A DNA stretch of 41,703 bases from Herminiimonas sp. (GTDB lineage: Bacteria > Pseudomonadota > Gammaproteobacteria > Burkholderiales > Burkholderiaceae_D), in NCBI GenBank assembly GCA_028292265.1, contig JAQGMR010000056.1, positions 1 to 41,703 of the forward strand. Direction: 5' to 3'. The notes under the pieces were generated by a model. That model had not been told where the DNA came from and searched no databases. It saw only the letters and a program-made list of their open reading frames with translations. Shown in pieces: positions 8,425 to 16,863 of the stretch. A program made the position numbers and the translations under genes. Within the stretch, counting starts at the first letter, position 1; each line of letters starts with the position of its first letter.

Positions 8425-9687
8425 TTAGTGAAGGTGCTCCGATGCGCCGGGCGTGTCTTCTGGCATTTCGGCATGCACCAGTTCTGCATCAAGGTCGCAG
8501 AACAGCGGCGCCCCGCAGTCTTCGCATGACTCCATTGAAAACTCCTCGGCATGCTGGCGAATATGCTCAATGCCGCACTGCTTTAGCATGGCAATTATTT
8601 CCACGATCGGCGCGACAGCGGCGTTTTCATCGGCGGGCAGCAGGGCACGCGTCGCAGCGCCGGCGGCCTGGCTATCTTCCTCGCCATCCTCGCTGCCATA
8701 GAGCGGCCACACCACGCCATAGACGACCTGCGGGTCGGAACGCAGGGCGAAGCTGATTCGATACTCATCGATCTGGTCGTCTTCTACGTCTTCGCTGAAG
8801 CGCCCGATGATTGCGGTCAAGTCGGTCGGTGTAATGGCCAGAGCGTTGGTAAGGTAGTTGACCGCGGCATGGAGCGATATGGGGCGGATGGCGCGGTCGG
8901 CTTCACGGCAGGCAGTGTAATAGGCCTCCGGCAGCAGTAGTTCGAGGCCGCATCCTGGCAGCAGGCGCTCCATGTTTGGTGCGGCTTGCATCCGCCACTG
9001 CTGCACGGCGCGTTCCTCCGCTGCCGCGATGTCCTGCATGTCTTCGCCGGTTTGCCAGCGAAACAGCGGCGCCTGCGCCGGCACCACGACCACAGCCAGC
9101 AGGTAGCGTGAGTCGGCCAGGAACGGTGCGGTTTCGGGCGGGTTGCCGAGCGGCCGTAGCGGCGTGCCCGTCAGCGCGGATTGGGCCATGCGTTGCGTCA
9201 GCGCGGCAATATCGGCGTGACTGCGTGGAAGCTGGTCGATCGCATACAGAGTGGGGGCGATGGCGATCCGGGCGTTGTCGGCCAATACGTGGCCATGCAG
9301 GTGTGCGCCAATGGTGGCAACGCTCTCGGCGGAAATTGGACCAGCGGGGATCGAGAAGCGGGTCCACGCCAGGATAGGCATTGCGATCAATAGCGCATCA
9401 TGCGGTTTGCCTTCGTGTTCGATGCTGCAGCTGGAACTGAGTGCTTCCACCGTTTCCATCAACGCGTCATACGCGAACTGGTCGACAGTAAAGAGATGGT
9501 CGAGCGCCGCGTCAAGCGCGGCTTGATGGTCGCCACGCAGCAGTTTGCGCAGCACGACGTCGAGATGGCGCTCCCAGGCGCGTTCTTCCAGCCTGGAGCC
9601 TGACTGCACCATGGCACGCGACAGTGAGACCAGGCGTTGACTGTCGGGGGTGAGTCGGCGGGAACGGTTTTTTGCAGGACGACGCAT
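8425..9687 (-). CDS. DUF2863-like conserved protein of unknown function
   Basis: 420 residues, soluble, with no signal peptide. It starts MRRPAKNRSRRLTPDSQ, a basic N-terminus, then an acidic, mostly helical body. From memory of betaproteobacterial genomes this resembles the DUF2863 family, which has no assigned function. Near the C-terminus an acidic segment contains CEDCGAPLFC, a CxxC-type cluster that might bind metal. The open frame extends upstream to 9852, but the extra 55 codons look non-coding and run through the terminator after acnA, so I use the ATG at 9687. The Shine-Dalgarno is weak. The gene follows acnA on the same strand but is separated from it by a strong terminator, so it is probably transcribed separately. 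Confidence 0.7.
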   Translation of the reverse strand: MRRPAKNRSRRLTPDSQRLVSLSRAMVQSGSRLEERAWERHLDVVLRKLLRGDHQAALDAALDHLFTVDQFAYDALMETVEALSSSCSIEHEGKPHDALLIAMPILAWTRFSIPAGPISAESVATIGAHLHGHVLADNARIAIAPTLYAIDQLPRSHADIAALTQRMAQSALTGTPLRPLGNPPETAPFLADSRYLLAVVVVPAQAPLFRWQTGEDMQDIAAAEERAVQQWRMQAAPNMERLLPGCGLELLLPEAYYTACREADRAIRPISLHAAVNYLTNALAITPTDLTAIIGRFSEDVEDDQIDEYRISFALRSDPQVVYGVVWPLYGSEDGEEDSQAAGAATRALLPADENAAVAPIVEIIAMLKQCGIEHIRQHAEEFSMESCEDCGAPLFCDLDAELVHAEMPEDTPGASEHLH

Positions 9688-9805
9688 GTAGTGGATGGCG
9701 ATGAAGCGAGTATGGGATGAGACGCTATTGTAGTGGATTCGCCTGCAGCGCCGTTGGTAATGCCAGATCGGCGCCGCCGCGCGGTGCAACGCTGACCCGA
9801 GAAGC

Positions 9806-9842
9806 AAAAACGCCGGCAGTTCAGCAACTGGCCGGCGTTTTT
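9806..9842 (-). terminator. Strong intrinsic terminator after acnA
   Basis: The stem pairs CGCCGGC plus AGTT (9811-9821) with AACT plus GCCGGCG (9826-9837, one bulged G) around a four-base loop. A-runs and T-runs flank it on both sides, so it can work in either direction. It lies 50 bases past the acnA stop codon. Confidence 0.85.
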
Positions 9843-9891
9843 CCTGGAGCAAGCTTGCGTTATGCGAAGCTTGTCTAATGCAGGACCAACT

Positions 9892-12600
9892 TTATGCTGC
9901 GAGCAACTGCCGCAGCACGAATGGCAGGATGCCACCGTGGCGGTAGTAGTCCACTTCAATCGGCGTATCTATGCGCAGCAGCACTTCAACACGCTCCGAT
10001 TCGCCGTTGGCACGGTGAATGACCAGCGTCACTTCCTGCTGTGGCTTCAGGACGCCTGCAATGCCTTCCAGGTCAAAAGTTTCGTCGCCCTTGATGCCCA
10101 GCGTCGACACGCTGTCGTCGCCGATGAACTGCAGCGGCAGTACGCCCATGCCCACCAGGTTGGAACGATGGATCCGTTCGAAGGAACGCGCCACGACCAC
10201 CTTGACGCCAAGCAGCTGCGTGCCCTTGGCAGCCCAGTCGCGGGAGGAGCCGGTGCCATATTCTTCGCCGGCAAACACCATGGTCGGGATGCCGTTGTCG
10301 ATGTACTTCATGGCGGCATCGTAGATCGACATTTCTTCATCGCCCGGCTGGTACCGGGTAAGGCCGCCTTCAACGCGGGAGCCGTCCTGCTTCGGCGGGA
10401 TCATGAGGTTCTTGATGCGCACATTGGCGAAGGTGCCGCGCATCATGATTTCATGGTTGCCCCGGCGCGCGCCGTAGGAGTTGAAGTCGGCCTTCAACAC
10501 GCCGTTTGCAATCAACCACTTTCCGGCCGGACTGGTGTCCTTGATCGAGCCTGCAGGCGAGATGTGGTCGGTCGTGATCGAGTCGCCAAACACGCCAAGC
10601 GCGCGAGCGCCCTTGATATCCGGCGCGTTTGCCTTGGGTTGCATGGTGAAGTCCGCAAAGAACGGCGGCTCGGCGATGTAGGTCGATTTTGGCCAGTTGT
10701 AAACTTCCCCCTGTGCCACGCCGCTGATGTGCTCCCACAGCTTGCCTGGCGCGGCTTTCACGTCGGCGTAGTTCTCCTTAAAGGTTTTCGCATTCATCGC
10801 GAACTTCATCAGGCTCTGGATTTCCTTGCTGGTCGGCCAGATGTCGCCGAGATAGATGTCACGGCCATTGACGTTACCAACCGGCTCGGTCATCAGGTCG
10901 ACATTCATGGTGCCGGCGATGGCGTAGGCTACCACCAGCGGCGGCGAGGCAAGGAAGTTGGCGCGGATGTTCGGATGGATCCGTGCTTCGAAATTGCGGT
11001 TACCCGACAGGACCGCCGCGGCCACCACGTCATTTTTGACGATCGCTTCATTCATGGCAGCGGTCAGGTCGCCGGCGTTGCCGATGCAGGTCGTGCAGCC
11101 GTAGGCAGCCACGCCGAAACCGAGCTTTTCAAGATAGGGCAACAGTCCGGCCGCTTCGAGGTACTTGGTAACGACGCGCGATCCAGGAGCCAGCGAAGTC
11201 TTGATGGTCGGTGAAACCGTAAGACCGGCTTCGACTGCCTTCTTCGCCAGCAATCCGGCTGCAAGCAGAACGCTCGGATTGGAGGTGTTGGTGCAGGAGG
11301 TGATGGCGGCGATCAGGATGTCGCCGTTTTTCAGCTTCACACCATCGGTGTTTTCATAAGTGGCCTGCAGGTCCGCGGCAATTTTATTGAAGCCGTTTTC
11401 CGAGGTCGGCGCGGAGAACAGGTCGGCAAATGTGGTCTTGACCTTGCCGAGTTCGATACGGTCTTGCGGACGCTTTGGACCAGCCAGTGACGGCGTGACG
11501 GTGCGCAGGTCGAGCGATACAAAAGTGCTGTAGTCAATGTCGCCAGCGGCCGGCACGCCAAACAGGCCCTGTGCGCGGAAGTAGTTTTCGAACGCGGTGA
11601 TTTCCTCGCGGCTGCGGCCGGTGCCTTCGAAATATTCGATGGTGGCTTCGTCGACCGGGAAGAAACCCATGGTGGCGCCATACTCCGGCGCCATGTTGGC
11701 GATTGTGGCGCGGTCCGTCAGCGACAGCGAGGCCGTGCCTTCGCCGAAGAACTCTACAAACTTGCCGACCACTTTTTCACGGCGCAGCATCTCGGTGATG
11801 GTGAGCACCAGGTCGGTCGCGGTGACGCCCTCACGCAACTGGCCGGTAAGGTTCACGCCGACCACGTCGGGCGTGAGGAAATAAACCGGCTGGCCGAGCA
11901 TGCCGGCTTCTGCTTCAATGCCGCCAACGCCCCAGCCCACAACGCCGATGCCGTTGATCATCGTGGTATGGGAATCGGTGCCGACCAGCGTGTCGGGGTA
12001 GTACACGTTTTCCTTGTTGTGCACGCCGCGCGCCAGATATTCCAGATTGATCTGATGCACGATGCCAAAACCCGGCGGCACAACGCCAAAGGTATCGAAT
12101 GCCTGCATGCCCCATTTCATGAACTGGTAGCGCTCGTTATTGCGCTGGAATTCCAGCTTCATGTTGAGATCAAGCGCGTCCTTTTGACCGGAATAGTCGA
12201 TCTGCACCGAGTGGTCCACGACGAGGTCAACCGGCACCAGCGGCTCGATGCCCTTCGGATCCTTGTTCATCTTCTGCGCCACGCCGCGCATGGCGGCGAT
12301 ATCCGCAAGCAGTGGAACGCCGGTAAAGTCTTGCAGCACGACGCGGGCGACCACGAAAGGAATCTCATCGGTCCGCTCGGCGTTGGGCTTCCAGCTTGCC
12401 AGCTGACGCACATGCTCTTCAGTGACTTTCTTTCCGTCGCAATTGCGCAGAACCGATTCCAGCACGATGCGAATGGACACGGGTAGCCGCGAGACGTCGA
12501 TGCCAAGCTTTTTGCCAAGCATTGGCAACGAGTAGAGTTGGCCCTTCCGGGATCCCGAGAGCGGGAAATCCTTGAGGGTGTTCAAATTATTGCGGGGCAT
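9892..12600 (-). CDS. acnA: Aconitate hydratase A
   Basis: 902 residues, the usual AcnA/IRP-type length. The enzyme interconverts citrate and isocitrate through a 4Fe-4S cluster in the cytoplasm. Visible motifs include the early DFTGVP and VDHSVQ substrate-binding segments, [10 protein letters not shown], the first cluster cysteine in [10 protein letters not shown], the other two in [10 protein letters not shown], and the swivel-domain active-site segment [14 protein letters not shown] near the C-terminus. The ATG is preceded by AAGGAGAG at good spacing. A perfect 7-bp inverted repeat sits 14-30 bases upstream of the start and a strong hairpin separates it from the MliC-like gene, suggesting its own controlled promoter. 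A terminator follows the gene. AcnB-type domain order is excluded by the layout. Confidence 0.97.
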   Translation of the reverse strand: MPRNNLNTLKDFPLSGSRKGQLYSLPMLGKKLGIDVSRLPVSIRIVLESVLRNCDGKKVTEEHVRQLASWKPNAERTDEIPFVVARVVLQDFTGVPLLADIAAMRGVAQKMNKDPKGIEPLVPVDLVVDHSVQIDYSGQKDALDLNMKLEFQRNNERYQFMKWGMQAFDTFGVVPPGFGIVHQINLEYLARGVHNKENVYYPDTLVGTDSHTTMINGIGVVGWGVGGIEAEAGMLGQPVYFLTPDVVGVNLTGQLREGVTATDLVLTITEMLRREKVVGKFVEFFGEGTASLSLTDRATIANMAPEYGATMGFFPVDEATIEYFEGTGRSREEITAFENYFRAQGLFGVPAAGDIDYSTFVSLDLRTVTPSLAGPKRPQDRIELGKVKTTFADLFSAPTSENGFNKIAADLQATYENTDGVKLKNGDILIAAITSCTNTSNPSVLLAAGLLAKKAVEAGLTVSPTIKTSLAPGSRVVTKYLEAAGLLPYLEKLGFGVAAYGCTTCIGNAGDLTAAMNEAIVKNDVVAAAVLSGNRNFEARIHPNIRANFLASPPLVVAYAIAGTMNVDLMTEPVGNVNGRDIYLGDIWPTSKEIQSLMKFAMNAKTFKENYADVKAAPGKLWEHISGVAQGEVYNWPKSTYIAEPPFFADFTMQPKANAPDIKGARALGVFGDSITTDHISPAGSIKDTSPAGKWLIANGVLKADFNSYGARRGNHEIMMRGTFANVRIKNLMIPPKQDGSRVEGGLTRYQPGDEEMSIYDAAMKYIDNGIPTMVFAGEEYGTGSSRDWAAKGTQLLGVKVVVARSFERIHRSNLVGMGVLPLQFIGDDSVSTLGIKGDETFDLEGIAGVLKPQQEVTLVIHRANGESERVEVLLRIDTPIEVDYYRHGGILPFVLRQLLAA

Positions 12601-12613
12601 GGCCTCTCCTTAT

Positions 12614-12630
12614 TTTTAGAAAGTCTAAAA
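12614..12630. promoter_or_regulatory. Perfect inverted repeat in the acnA leader
   Basis: TTTTAGA, three bases, TCTAAAA: a perfect 7-bp inverted repeat that ends 14 bases upstream of the acnA ATG and borders its ribosome-binding site. It may be an operator or an RNA stem affecting ribosome access. No protein can be assigned to it from sequence alone. Confidence 0.5.
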
Positions 12631-12651
12631 GAACAATGTAAATCGAACTAC

Positions 12652-12687
12652 GGTGTTGGCGCCGCAACGGTTGCCTGCGCCAACACC
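12652..12687 (-). terminator. Long GC-rich hairpin between the MliC-like gene and acnA
   Basis: GGTGTTGGCGC (12652-12662) pairs perfectly with GCGCCAACACC (12677-12687), and the 14-base loop contains a further small stem. It begins just after the MliC-like stop codon. Read on the minus strand it is followed by an AT-rich stretch without a continuous T-run, so it is either a weak terminator or an RNA-processing or stability element. Confidence 0.6.
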
Positions 12688-12700
12688 TGTTCGGTGCGCT

Positions 12701-13282
12701 TTATTTCGTTGCCGTCGCTGGCGCGATGCTCGAGTTGGCTGGTACCGTCGGCGCCGCATTGGCGTCGGACCTCAGCAGGCTGCCAGCGGTATTTTGTTGC
12801 GGGCCGGCAGCAGCCTGTGTGGCGTTCTTGCATTCGTTAGCGAGTTGATGTCCGTGCTTGGCGTCGAGCAGCATGCTTTTTGCCGGAATGCCAATCCATA
12901 CCAGGCCGAGTTTCTTGTTTTCGAAACGCTGCGCGCCGGTCGTGGTGTCAACACTTTCGAGGCGGTGCAGGTGCTTGGCCCAGCGTACTGCAATGTGCTT
13001 TTCGTCCGCGTTGTTTTCATAGATCGTGACCTTGTTGCCGAGGTCGCAGTGGTAGTCCACTGTGGTGCTGCCGGCAAGGTCAATGTCCTTTCCGTCCTCA
13101 TCCTTGTTGTCATCTTTCTCGACTGCCTTAGCGGCGTGCTTCTTCGCCACCGGCTTCTTCGCATGCTTGGCCGAAGCACTTTTGGTGGTTTCGCCATTCT
13201 GGGCAGCGACAGGGGCAGTGGCCAAAGCCATGCCGGCGGCAATGCTCATGCAAAGGAGGAGGGTGGAAATGTGTTTCTTCAT
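12701..13282 (-). CDS. Periplasmic MliC-like lysozyme-inhibitor family protein
   Basis: 193 residues. It starts MKKHISTLLLCMSIAAGM, a signal peptide with likely cleavage after APVAA. A Lys/Ala-rich linker and an acidic patch follow. The folded domain (about 75-160) has the MliC pattern: a YHCDLG start, VTIYEN strands, TGAQRFEN, then LVWIGIPAKSMLLD, closing at the second cysteine in LANECK. Known MliC/PliC proteins bind and inhibit C-type lysozyme in the periplasm; this is a resemblance, not a proven function. The tail is Ala/Thr/Pro-rich. The frame is open to 13627, but the signal peptide and the upstream GGAG fix the start at 13282. It lies between the CoA-ester lyase and acnA on the same strand. 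Confidence 0.7.
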   Translation of the reverse strand: MKKHISTLLLCMSIAAGMALATAPVAAQNGETTKSASAKHAKKPVAKKHAAKAVEKDDNKDEDGKDIDLAGSTTVDYHCDLGNKVTIYENNADEKHIAVRWAKHLHRLESVDTTTGAQRFENKKLGLVWIGIPAKSMLLDAKHGHQLANECKNATQAAAGPQQNTAGSLLRSDANAAPTVPANSSIAPATATK

Positions 13283-13392
13283 CAGGGTGTCTCCGTAGTG
13301 GGCGCGGCCGACCTGGTCGGCTCGCAGCCGGGTTGGTCGTGAAATTGGCGTGATCAAGTCACGCTTGTTGTTGTTGGGTGTGATGCTGTTGT

Positions 13393-14433
13393 TCATAGCA
13401 GGTTCAAGCCTGCTTCTGGAAGGGCGATGCCGGCGTTGCGGGCGCGCTGCAGGATGGTCCAGTAATAACGATAGCTTGCACGGTCGTGAAGCTTGCCGTT
13501 CTGCTGGATCGGGCCCCAGTCTGCAGCCTGCGCCTCGCTCAGGATGGCAACCGCTTCGTTGACTTCGGACGTGCGCGGCGCCATGGCTTTTACGATAGGC
13601 TTTATCTGGTCCGGGTGGATGCTCCACATGCGGGTATAACCGAATTCACTGCTGGCACGCGCTGCGTCGCCAGCCACCACCGCGGTATCGCGGATCTCGG
13701 TGGTGACGTTATGCGCGGGTACCTTGCCAAAGGCATGCGCGGCGGTGGCTATCTCGAGCTTGGCCCGCACTACCAGCGGATGGGTAAACTGGCCGGGTGA
13801 GCGCATTGCCATGCCGGGGATTGCGCCGTAATGGGCAGAGACAAAATCCATGATGCCAAACGACAGGCATTCCACTTCAGGCAGTGCGGCAATGGCGTGC
13901 GCTTCATAGAGCGCCCCGTGGCTTTCAATCAGCGCATGGACTGGCAGGTTTTCACGTCCAGCAGCAACGGCGTGGCGCTGGATGATGGCTACGGCCTGTC
14001 TGACGCTGGCGACGCTGTCAGCCTTGGGAACGACAATGTAGGCCAGCCGCGAGGCGGCGGCGCGGCAAATGATTTCAACGTCGGATTCGAAGAAAGGACT
14101 CTCGACATCGTGCACGCGAGCGCCGACCCGGCCATGCTGGTTCTCACTGCTACAAAGCAGTTCCGCGATCAGGGCAGCGTGCGCGGCTTCGTTGCCGGCG
14201 GCAGCGCCGTCTTCGCAGTCAAAAGTGATGTCGAATACGGGGCCGAGTTCCTGTTGCAAGGCGAGCGACTTGCGCATCAGCTTTTCTGAGCCGGCGTAGT
14301 GGTCGCATGCCGGTATGTTTACCGGCTGGCGGCTGCCCTGGAACAAAACTTCTGACGGATGCATGTGCGGCGAGACCTTCGTAGAGTGATTCTGTGATGC
14401 GGTGTCGATGATGGGGTCTTGCTGGTGCTTCAT
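13393..14433 (-). CDS. HpcH/HpaI-type CoA-ester lyase (CitE-like)
   Basis: 346 residues, a TIM-barrel lyase of the CitE / malyl-CoA lyase superfamily, cytoplasmic. Visible features are the FDCEDGAAAGN segment (acidic, metal side), ARVHD with the substrate Arg, VPKADS, ALIESHGALYEAH carrying the Mg-binding Glu, SFGIMDF carrying a second acidic ligand, and MWSIHPDQI near the C-terminus, all typical of the family. It lacks CitD or CitF partners nearby, so a citrate lyase complex is unlikely. A stand-alone lyase acting on malyl-, citramalyl- or related CoA esters is more plausible. It lies downstream of mdh on the same strand. The start is uncertain: ATG 14433 has a poor ribosome-binding site and an internal ATG (codon 24) is possible. 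Confidence 0.85.
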   Translation of the reverse strand: MKHQQDPIIDTASQNHSTKVSPHMHPSEVLFQGSRQPVNIPACDHYAGSEKLMRKSLALQQELGPVFDITFDCEDGAAAGNEAAHAALIAELLCSSENQHGRVGARVHDVESPFFESDVEIICRAAASRLAYIVVPKADSVASVRQAVAIIQRHAVAAGRENLPVHALIESHGALYEAHAIAALPEVECLSFGIMDFVSAHYGAIPGMAMRSPGQFTHPLVVRAKLEIATAAHAFGKVPAHNVTTEIRDTAVVAGDAARASSEFGYTRMWSIHPDQIKPIVKAMAPRTSEVNEAVAILSEAQAADWGPIQQNGKLHDRASYRYYWTILQRARNAGIALPEAGLNLL

Positions 14434-14458
14434 GCCGAGGAAGCGCCTGATAAGTCAT

Positions 14459-14533
14459 GCCGAGATACTGCTTGCCGAAATACTGCTTGCCAAGAGGCTG
14501 CTTGCCGAAATACTGCTTCGAGAAACACTGCGC
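14459..14533. repeat. 15-bp tandem-repeat array between mdh and the lyase gene
   Basis: Four consecutive 15-base units based on GCCGAAATACTGCTT lie at 14459-14473, 14474-14488, 14489-14503 and 14504-14518. Units 2 and 4 are identical; a degenerate fifth follows to 14533. The array occupies much of the gap between two co-directional minus-strand genes. It is not CRISPR-like because there are no spacers. Confidence 0.85.
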
Positions 14534-14570
14534 TAATTCTGCGGTCTTTCTCGAAATGCCAGTGCAAATC

Positions 14571-14600
14571 CAGGCGGCGCTCGTCTGGACGCGCCGCCTG
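14571..14600 (-). terminator. Perfect 10-bp hairpin after mdh
   Basis: CAGGCGGCGC pairs with GCGCCGCCTG around a ten-base loop, starting 10 bases after the mdh stop codon. Only a short T-rich stretch follows on the minus strand, so it may terminate partially or protect the mdh end of a longer transcript. Confidence 0.55.
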
Positions 14601-14609
14601 CCAGGTCGA

Positions 14610-15599
14610 TCAGCCGACCAGGTGTTTTACGCCTTCACGTTCTTCCATCAGTTCCTTGAGGGTCAGGTCGATGCGTTGCTGTGAGAAGGCATCGATCTCC
14701 AGGCCCTGGACCATCTTGTACTCGCCATTTTCGGTGGTAACCGGGAAACCGAAGATGGTGTCTTTCGGAATGCCGTAGGAGCCATCCGAAGCGATGCCCA
14801 TTGTGGTCCACTTTCCGTTAGTGCCCAGCAGCCAGTCACGCACGTGGTCGATTGCAGCGTTGGCTGCCGAAGCGGCGGAAGACAGTCCCCGTGCTTCAAT
14901 GATAGCGGCGCCGCGCTTGCCAACGGTTGGCAGGAACGTGTCGCGGTTCCAGACGTCGTCGTTGATCAGGTCCTTGACCGGCTTGCCGTCGGCTGTCGCA
15001 AACCGGTAGTCTGCATACATCGTGGGAGAGTGGTTCCCCCATACGCAAAGCTTCTCGATCGATGACACCGGTTTGCCAATCTTCGCGGCTACCTGGGACA
15101 AGGCACGGTTATGGTCGAGACGCAGCATGGCGGTGAAATTTTTCGCTGGCAGGCCAGGCGCGGATTTCATGGCGATATAGGCGTTGGTATTGGCCGGATT
15201 GCCGACCACCAGCACCTTGACGTTGCGCGAAGCGACGGCATCAAGCGCCTTGCCTTGCACTGTGAAGATTTTTGCGTTCGCTTCCAGCAGGTCCTTGCGC
15301 TCCATGCCGGGGCCGCGCGGACGGGCGCCGACCAGCAGGGCAACATCGATATCCTTGAACGCTGTCATGGGGTCGCCATGCGCCGTCATGCCAGCCAGCA
15401 GCGGAAAAGCGCAATCGTCGATTTCCATCATGACGCCCTTCAAGGCCTTTTGCGCCTTTTCGTCGGGGATTTCCAGCAACTGGAGAATGACTGGCTGGTC
15501 CTTGCCGAGCATGTCGCCGTTTGCAATACGAAACAGCAGGGAATAGCCGATCTGACCGGCGGCGCCGGTGACGGCAACACGCATGGGGGCTTTAGCCAT
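14610..15599 (-). CDS. mdh: Malate dehydrogenase (NAD-dependent)
   Basis: 329 residues, the usual length for this MDH class. It oxidises malate to oxaloacetate in the TCA cycle. The N-terminal Rossmann motif is [16 protein letters not shown]. Substrate-binding arginines lie in [18 protein letters not shown]/substrate contacts in [20 protein letters not shown] includes the catalytic Asp region, and WGNHSPTMY carries the catalytic His. GGAG lies 8 bases before the ATG. A near-consensus promoter is visible on the minus strand (15682-15710) beside the GntR palindrome, so regulation by the divergent gntR product is likely. Confidence 0.97.
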   Translation of the reverse strand: MAKAPMRVAVTGAAGQIGYSLLFRIANGDMLGKDQPVILQLLEIPDEKAQKALKGVMMEIDDCAFPLLAGMTAHGDPMTAFKDIDVALLVGARPRGPGMERKDLLEANAKIFTVQGKALDAVASRNVKVLVVGNPANTNAYIAMKSAPGLPAKNFTAMLRLDHNRALSQVAAKIGKPVSSIEKLCVWGNHSPTMYADYRFATADGKPVKDLINDDVWNRDTFLPTVGKRGAAIIEARGLSSAASAANAAIDHVRDWLLGTNGKWTTMGIASDGSYGIPKDTIFGFPVTTENGEYKMVQGLEIDAFSQQRIDLTLKELMEEREGVKHLVG

Positions 15600-15681
15600 A
15601 ATTCATCTCCAGAGTGGTAAGAAAGCGGGTGCGCCGCGCGCGGCGTTGCGGCGAGGCGGAAAAGGCATTTTAATGCCCGCG

Positions 15682-15710
15682 AGTGTAGGCTTAGGGTACC
15701 TCTCTGTCAA
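15682..15710 (-). promoter_or_regulatory. mdh promoter
   Basis: On the minus strand TTGACA (15705-15710) and TACACT (15682-15687) are separated by exactly 17 bases: a perfect -35 and a 5-of-6 or nearly so -10. It lies about 83 bases upstream of the mdh ATG. The gntR palindrome begins 11 bases upstream of the -35. Confidence 0.75.
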
Positions 15711-15732
15711 TGCCTGTCCTATGTCTTATATA
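15704..15732 (+). promoter_or_regulatory. Candidate gntR promoter overlapped by the palindrome
   Basis: CTGTCA (15704-15709) and TATATA (15727-15732) are 17 bases apart. The -35 overlaps the -35 of the divergent mdh promoter, and the -10 is inside the 18-bp palindrome. Binding at the palindrome would block this promoter. Confidence 0.5.
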
Positions 15733-15738
15733 AGACAT
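15721..15738. promoter_or_regulatory. Perfect 18-bp palindrome, probable GntR operator
   Basis: ATGTCTTATATAAGACAT is a perfect 18-bp palindrome in the mdh-gntR divergent gap. GntR-family dimers bind palindromes of this size. Its place directly before gntR and beside the mdh promoter makes the gntR product the likely ligand. No second full copy was found elsewhere in the window by eye. Confidence 0.75.
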
Positions 15739-15794
15739 ATAACGTTGTCTTTTTGCTGGACGGCAAAGTGGCTTTCGTGGTGAAATCAAAGGTT

Positions 15795-16679
15795 ATGAGC
15801 GCTGCCACCCAAAATTTGCTCAACGCCAGCGGAGCGACTTCCTCCGCCACCAGCGAAAGCGCCACCAACGGCGCATCGCCTGCGTCGGTCAATGGCGCTC
15901 CAACGTCCGGCGGACCCGGCGTGCATGGATCGAGGCAGGGGGCAGGCACCGCGTCATCAAGCTCGCCAACCTTCAGCCCGCTTTACCAGCAGATAAAATC
16001 CCTCATTACCCGCAGCCTGCAATCTGGCGAATGGAAACCGGGCGAGATGATCCCCAGTGAAGTCGAACTTGCCGGGCGTTTCAAGGTTAGCCAGGGGACC
16101 GTTCGCAAGGCGATCGACGAGCTGTCGGCGGAAAATCTCGTGGTGCGCCGGCAGGGCAAGGGCACCTTCGTCGCCACCCACCATGAAGCACGCGCGCAGT
16201 TCCGCTTCCTCCGGCTGATGCCCGACGCGGGCGAGCCGCATCCGGCCGACAGCCGCTTCCTTGAAGTCAAGCGCATGCGGGGGCCGGCTGAAGTTGCGCG
16301 GCTGCTCGACATCAAGTCGGGCGACTCGGTCATCTTCATCAAGCGGGTGCAGGCATTCGACGGCGCCCCGACAATTCTGGAAGAAATCTGGCTGCCCGGC
16401 ACCTTGTTCAAGGGGTTGACGGCCGAGCGCCTGAATGAATACAAGGGCCCGATGTACGGGCTGTTTGAAACGGAATTTGGCACCAGGATGATCCGGGCCA
16501 GCGAGAAGATCCGCGCCAGCGCGGCGGACGAGGCAGTTTCTGCCTTGCTCTCGGTCCCGGTTGGCACCGCGCTACTGAGCGTAGAGCGGGTGTCCTTCAC
16601 CTACGACGACAAGCCTGTCGAGGTGCGGCGGGGACTGTATCTGACCGAGCATCACCACTATCAAAACGAATTGAGCTAG
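15795..16679 (+). CDS. GntR-family regulator with UTRA ligand domain (HutC subfamily)
   Basis: 294 residues from ATG 15795; the frame is open to TTG 15753. After a low-complexity Ser/Ala/Thr-rich N-terminus (about 50 residues, unusual) comes a winged helix-turn-helix: YQQIKSLITRSL, the GEMIPSEVELAGRF segment, SQGTVRKAIDEL as recognition helix, and the wing RRQGKGTFVA. The C-terminal ~150 residues are a UTRA effector domain (RVQAFDGAPTILEE through VEVRRGLYL). Members sense small metabolites; the ligand here is unknown, though the position between mdh and sdhCDAB suggests a TCA or related acid. Neither start has a strong ribosome-binding site. The palindrome over its promoter suggests autorepression. 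It is followed by sdhC after a 184-base gap. Confidence 0.9.
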   Translation: MSAATQNLLNASGATSSATSESATNGASPASVNGAPTSGGPGVHGSRQGAGTASSSSPTFSPLYQQIKSLITRSLQSGEWKPGEMIPSEVELAGRFKVSQGTVRKAIDELSAENLVVRRQGKGTFVATHHEARAQFRFLRLMPDAGEPHPADSRFLEVKRMRGPAEVARLLDIKSGDSVIFIKRVQAFDGAPTILEEIWLPGTLFKGLTAERLNEYKGPMYGLFETEFGTRMIRASEKIRASAADEAVSALLSVPVGTALLSVERVSFTYDDKPVEVRRGLYLTEHHHYQNELS

Positions 16680-16803
16680 TGCAGCCTCTGTTTGGTCCAT
16701 GCCATTGTACGAAGTCGTTAACTCGGTTCGTCTACTGCGTGCCGCTTACCTCTCATAAAAGGGGCGTCAACGTGGGCGATTTTGAATGTTTCCGTAATAG
16801 CAC

Positions 16804-16822
16804 TTTGTGTGCTGCACAAAAA
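16804..16822. promoter_or_regulatory. Near-perfect palindrome upstream of sdhC
   Basis: TTTGTGTGCTGCACAAAAA contains a perfect TGTGC-T-GCACA core with matching T/A arms and one mismatched pair. It ends 41 bases before the sdhC ATG in an AT-rich stretch where a promoter is expected. It does not resemble the gntR palindrome, so a different regulator is implied if it is an operator. Confidence 0.45.
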
Positions 16823-16863
16823 TAGGCGAAAATAGCAGGGTTAATTTGCCAGGAGATTTTTGT

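Noticed and set aside
9688..9852. N-terminal 55-codon extension of the DUF2863-like gene
   Set aside because: It crosses the acnA terminator hairpin and has no coding-like composition.
9862..11214. 450-codon plus-strand open frame opposite acnA
   Set aside because: It is a mirror of acnA codon composition, begins near the acnA terminator and has no motifs; acnA is certain on the other strand.
13283..13627. N-terminal extension of the MliC-like protein
   Set aside because: It overlaps the lyase gene and comes before a clear signal peptide with its own ribosome-binding site.
14457..14684. Cys-rich small open frame (CLPKYCLPRG-type repeats) made by the 15-bp array
   Set aside because: The repeat is a multiple of three, so any frame through it looks like a repeat peptide. 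It has no ribosome-binding site and runs into mdh antisense.
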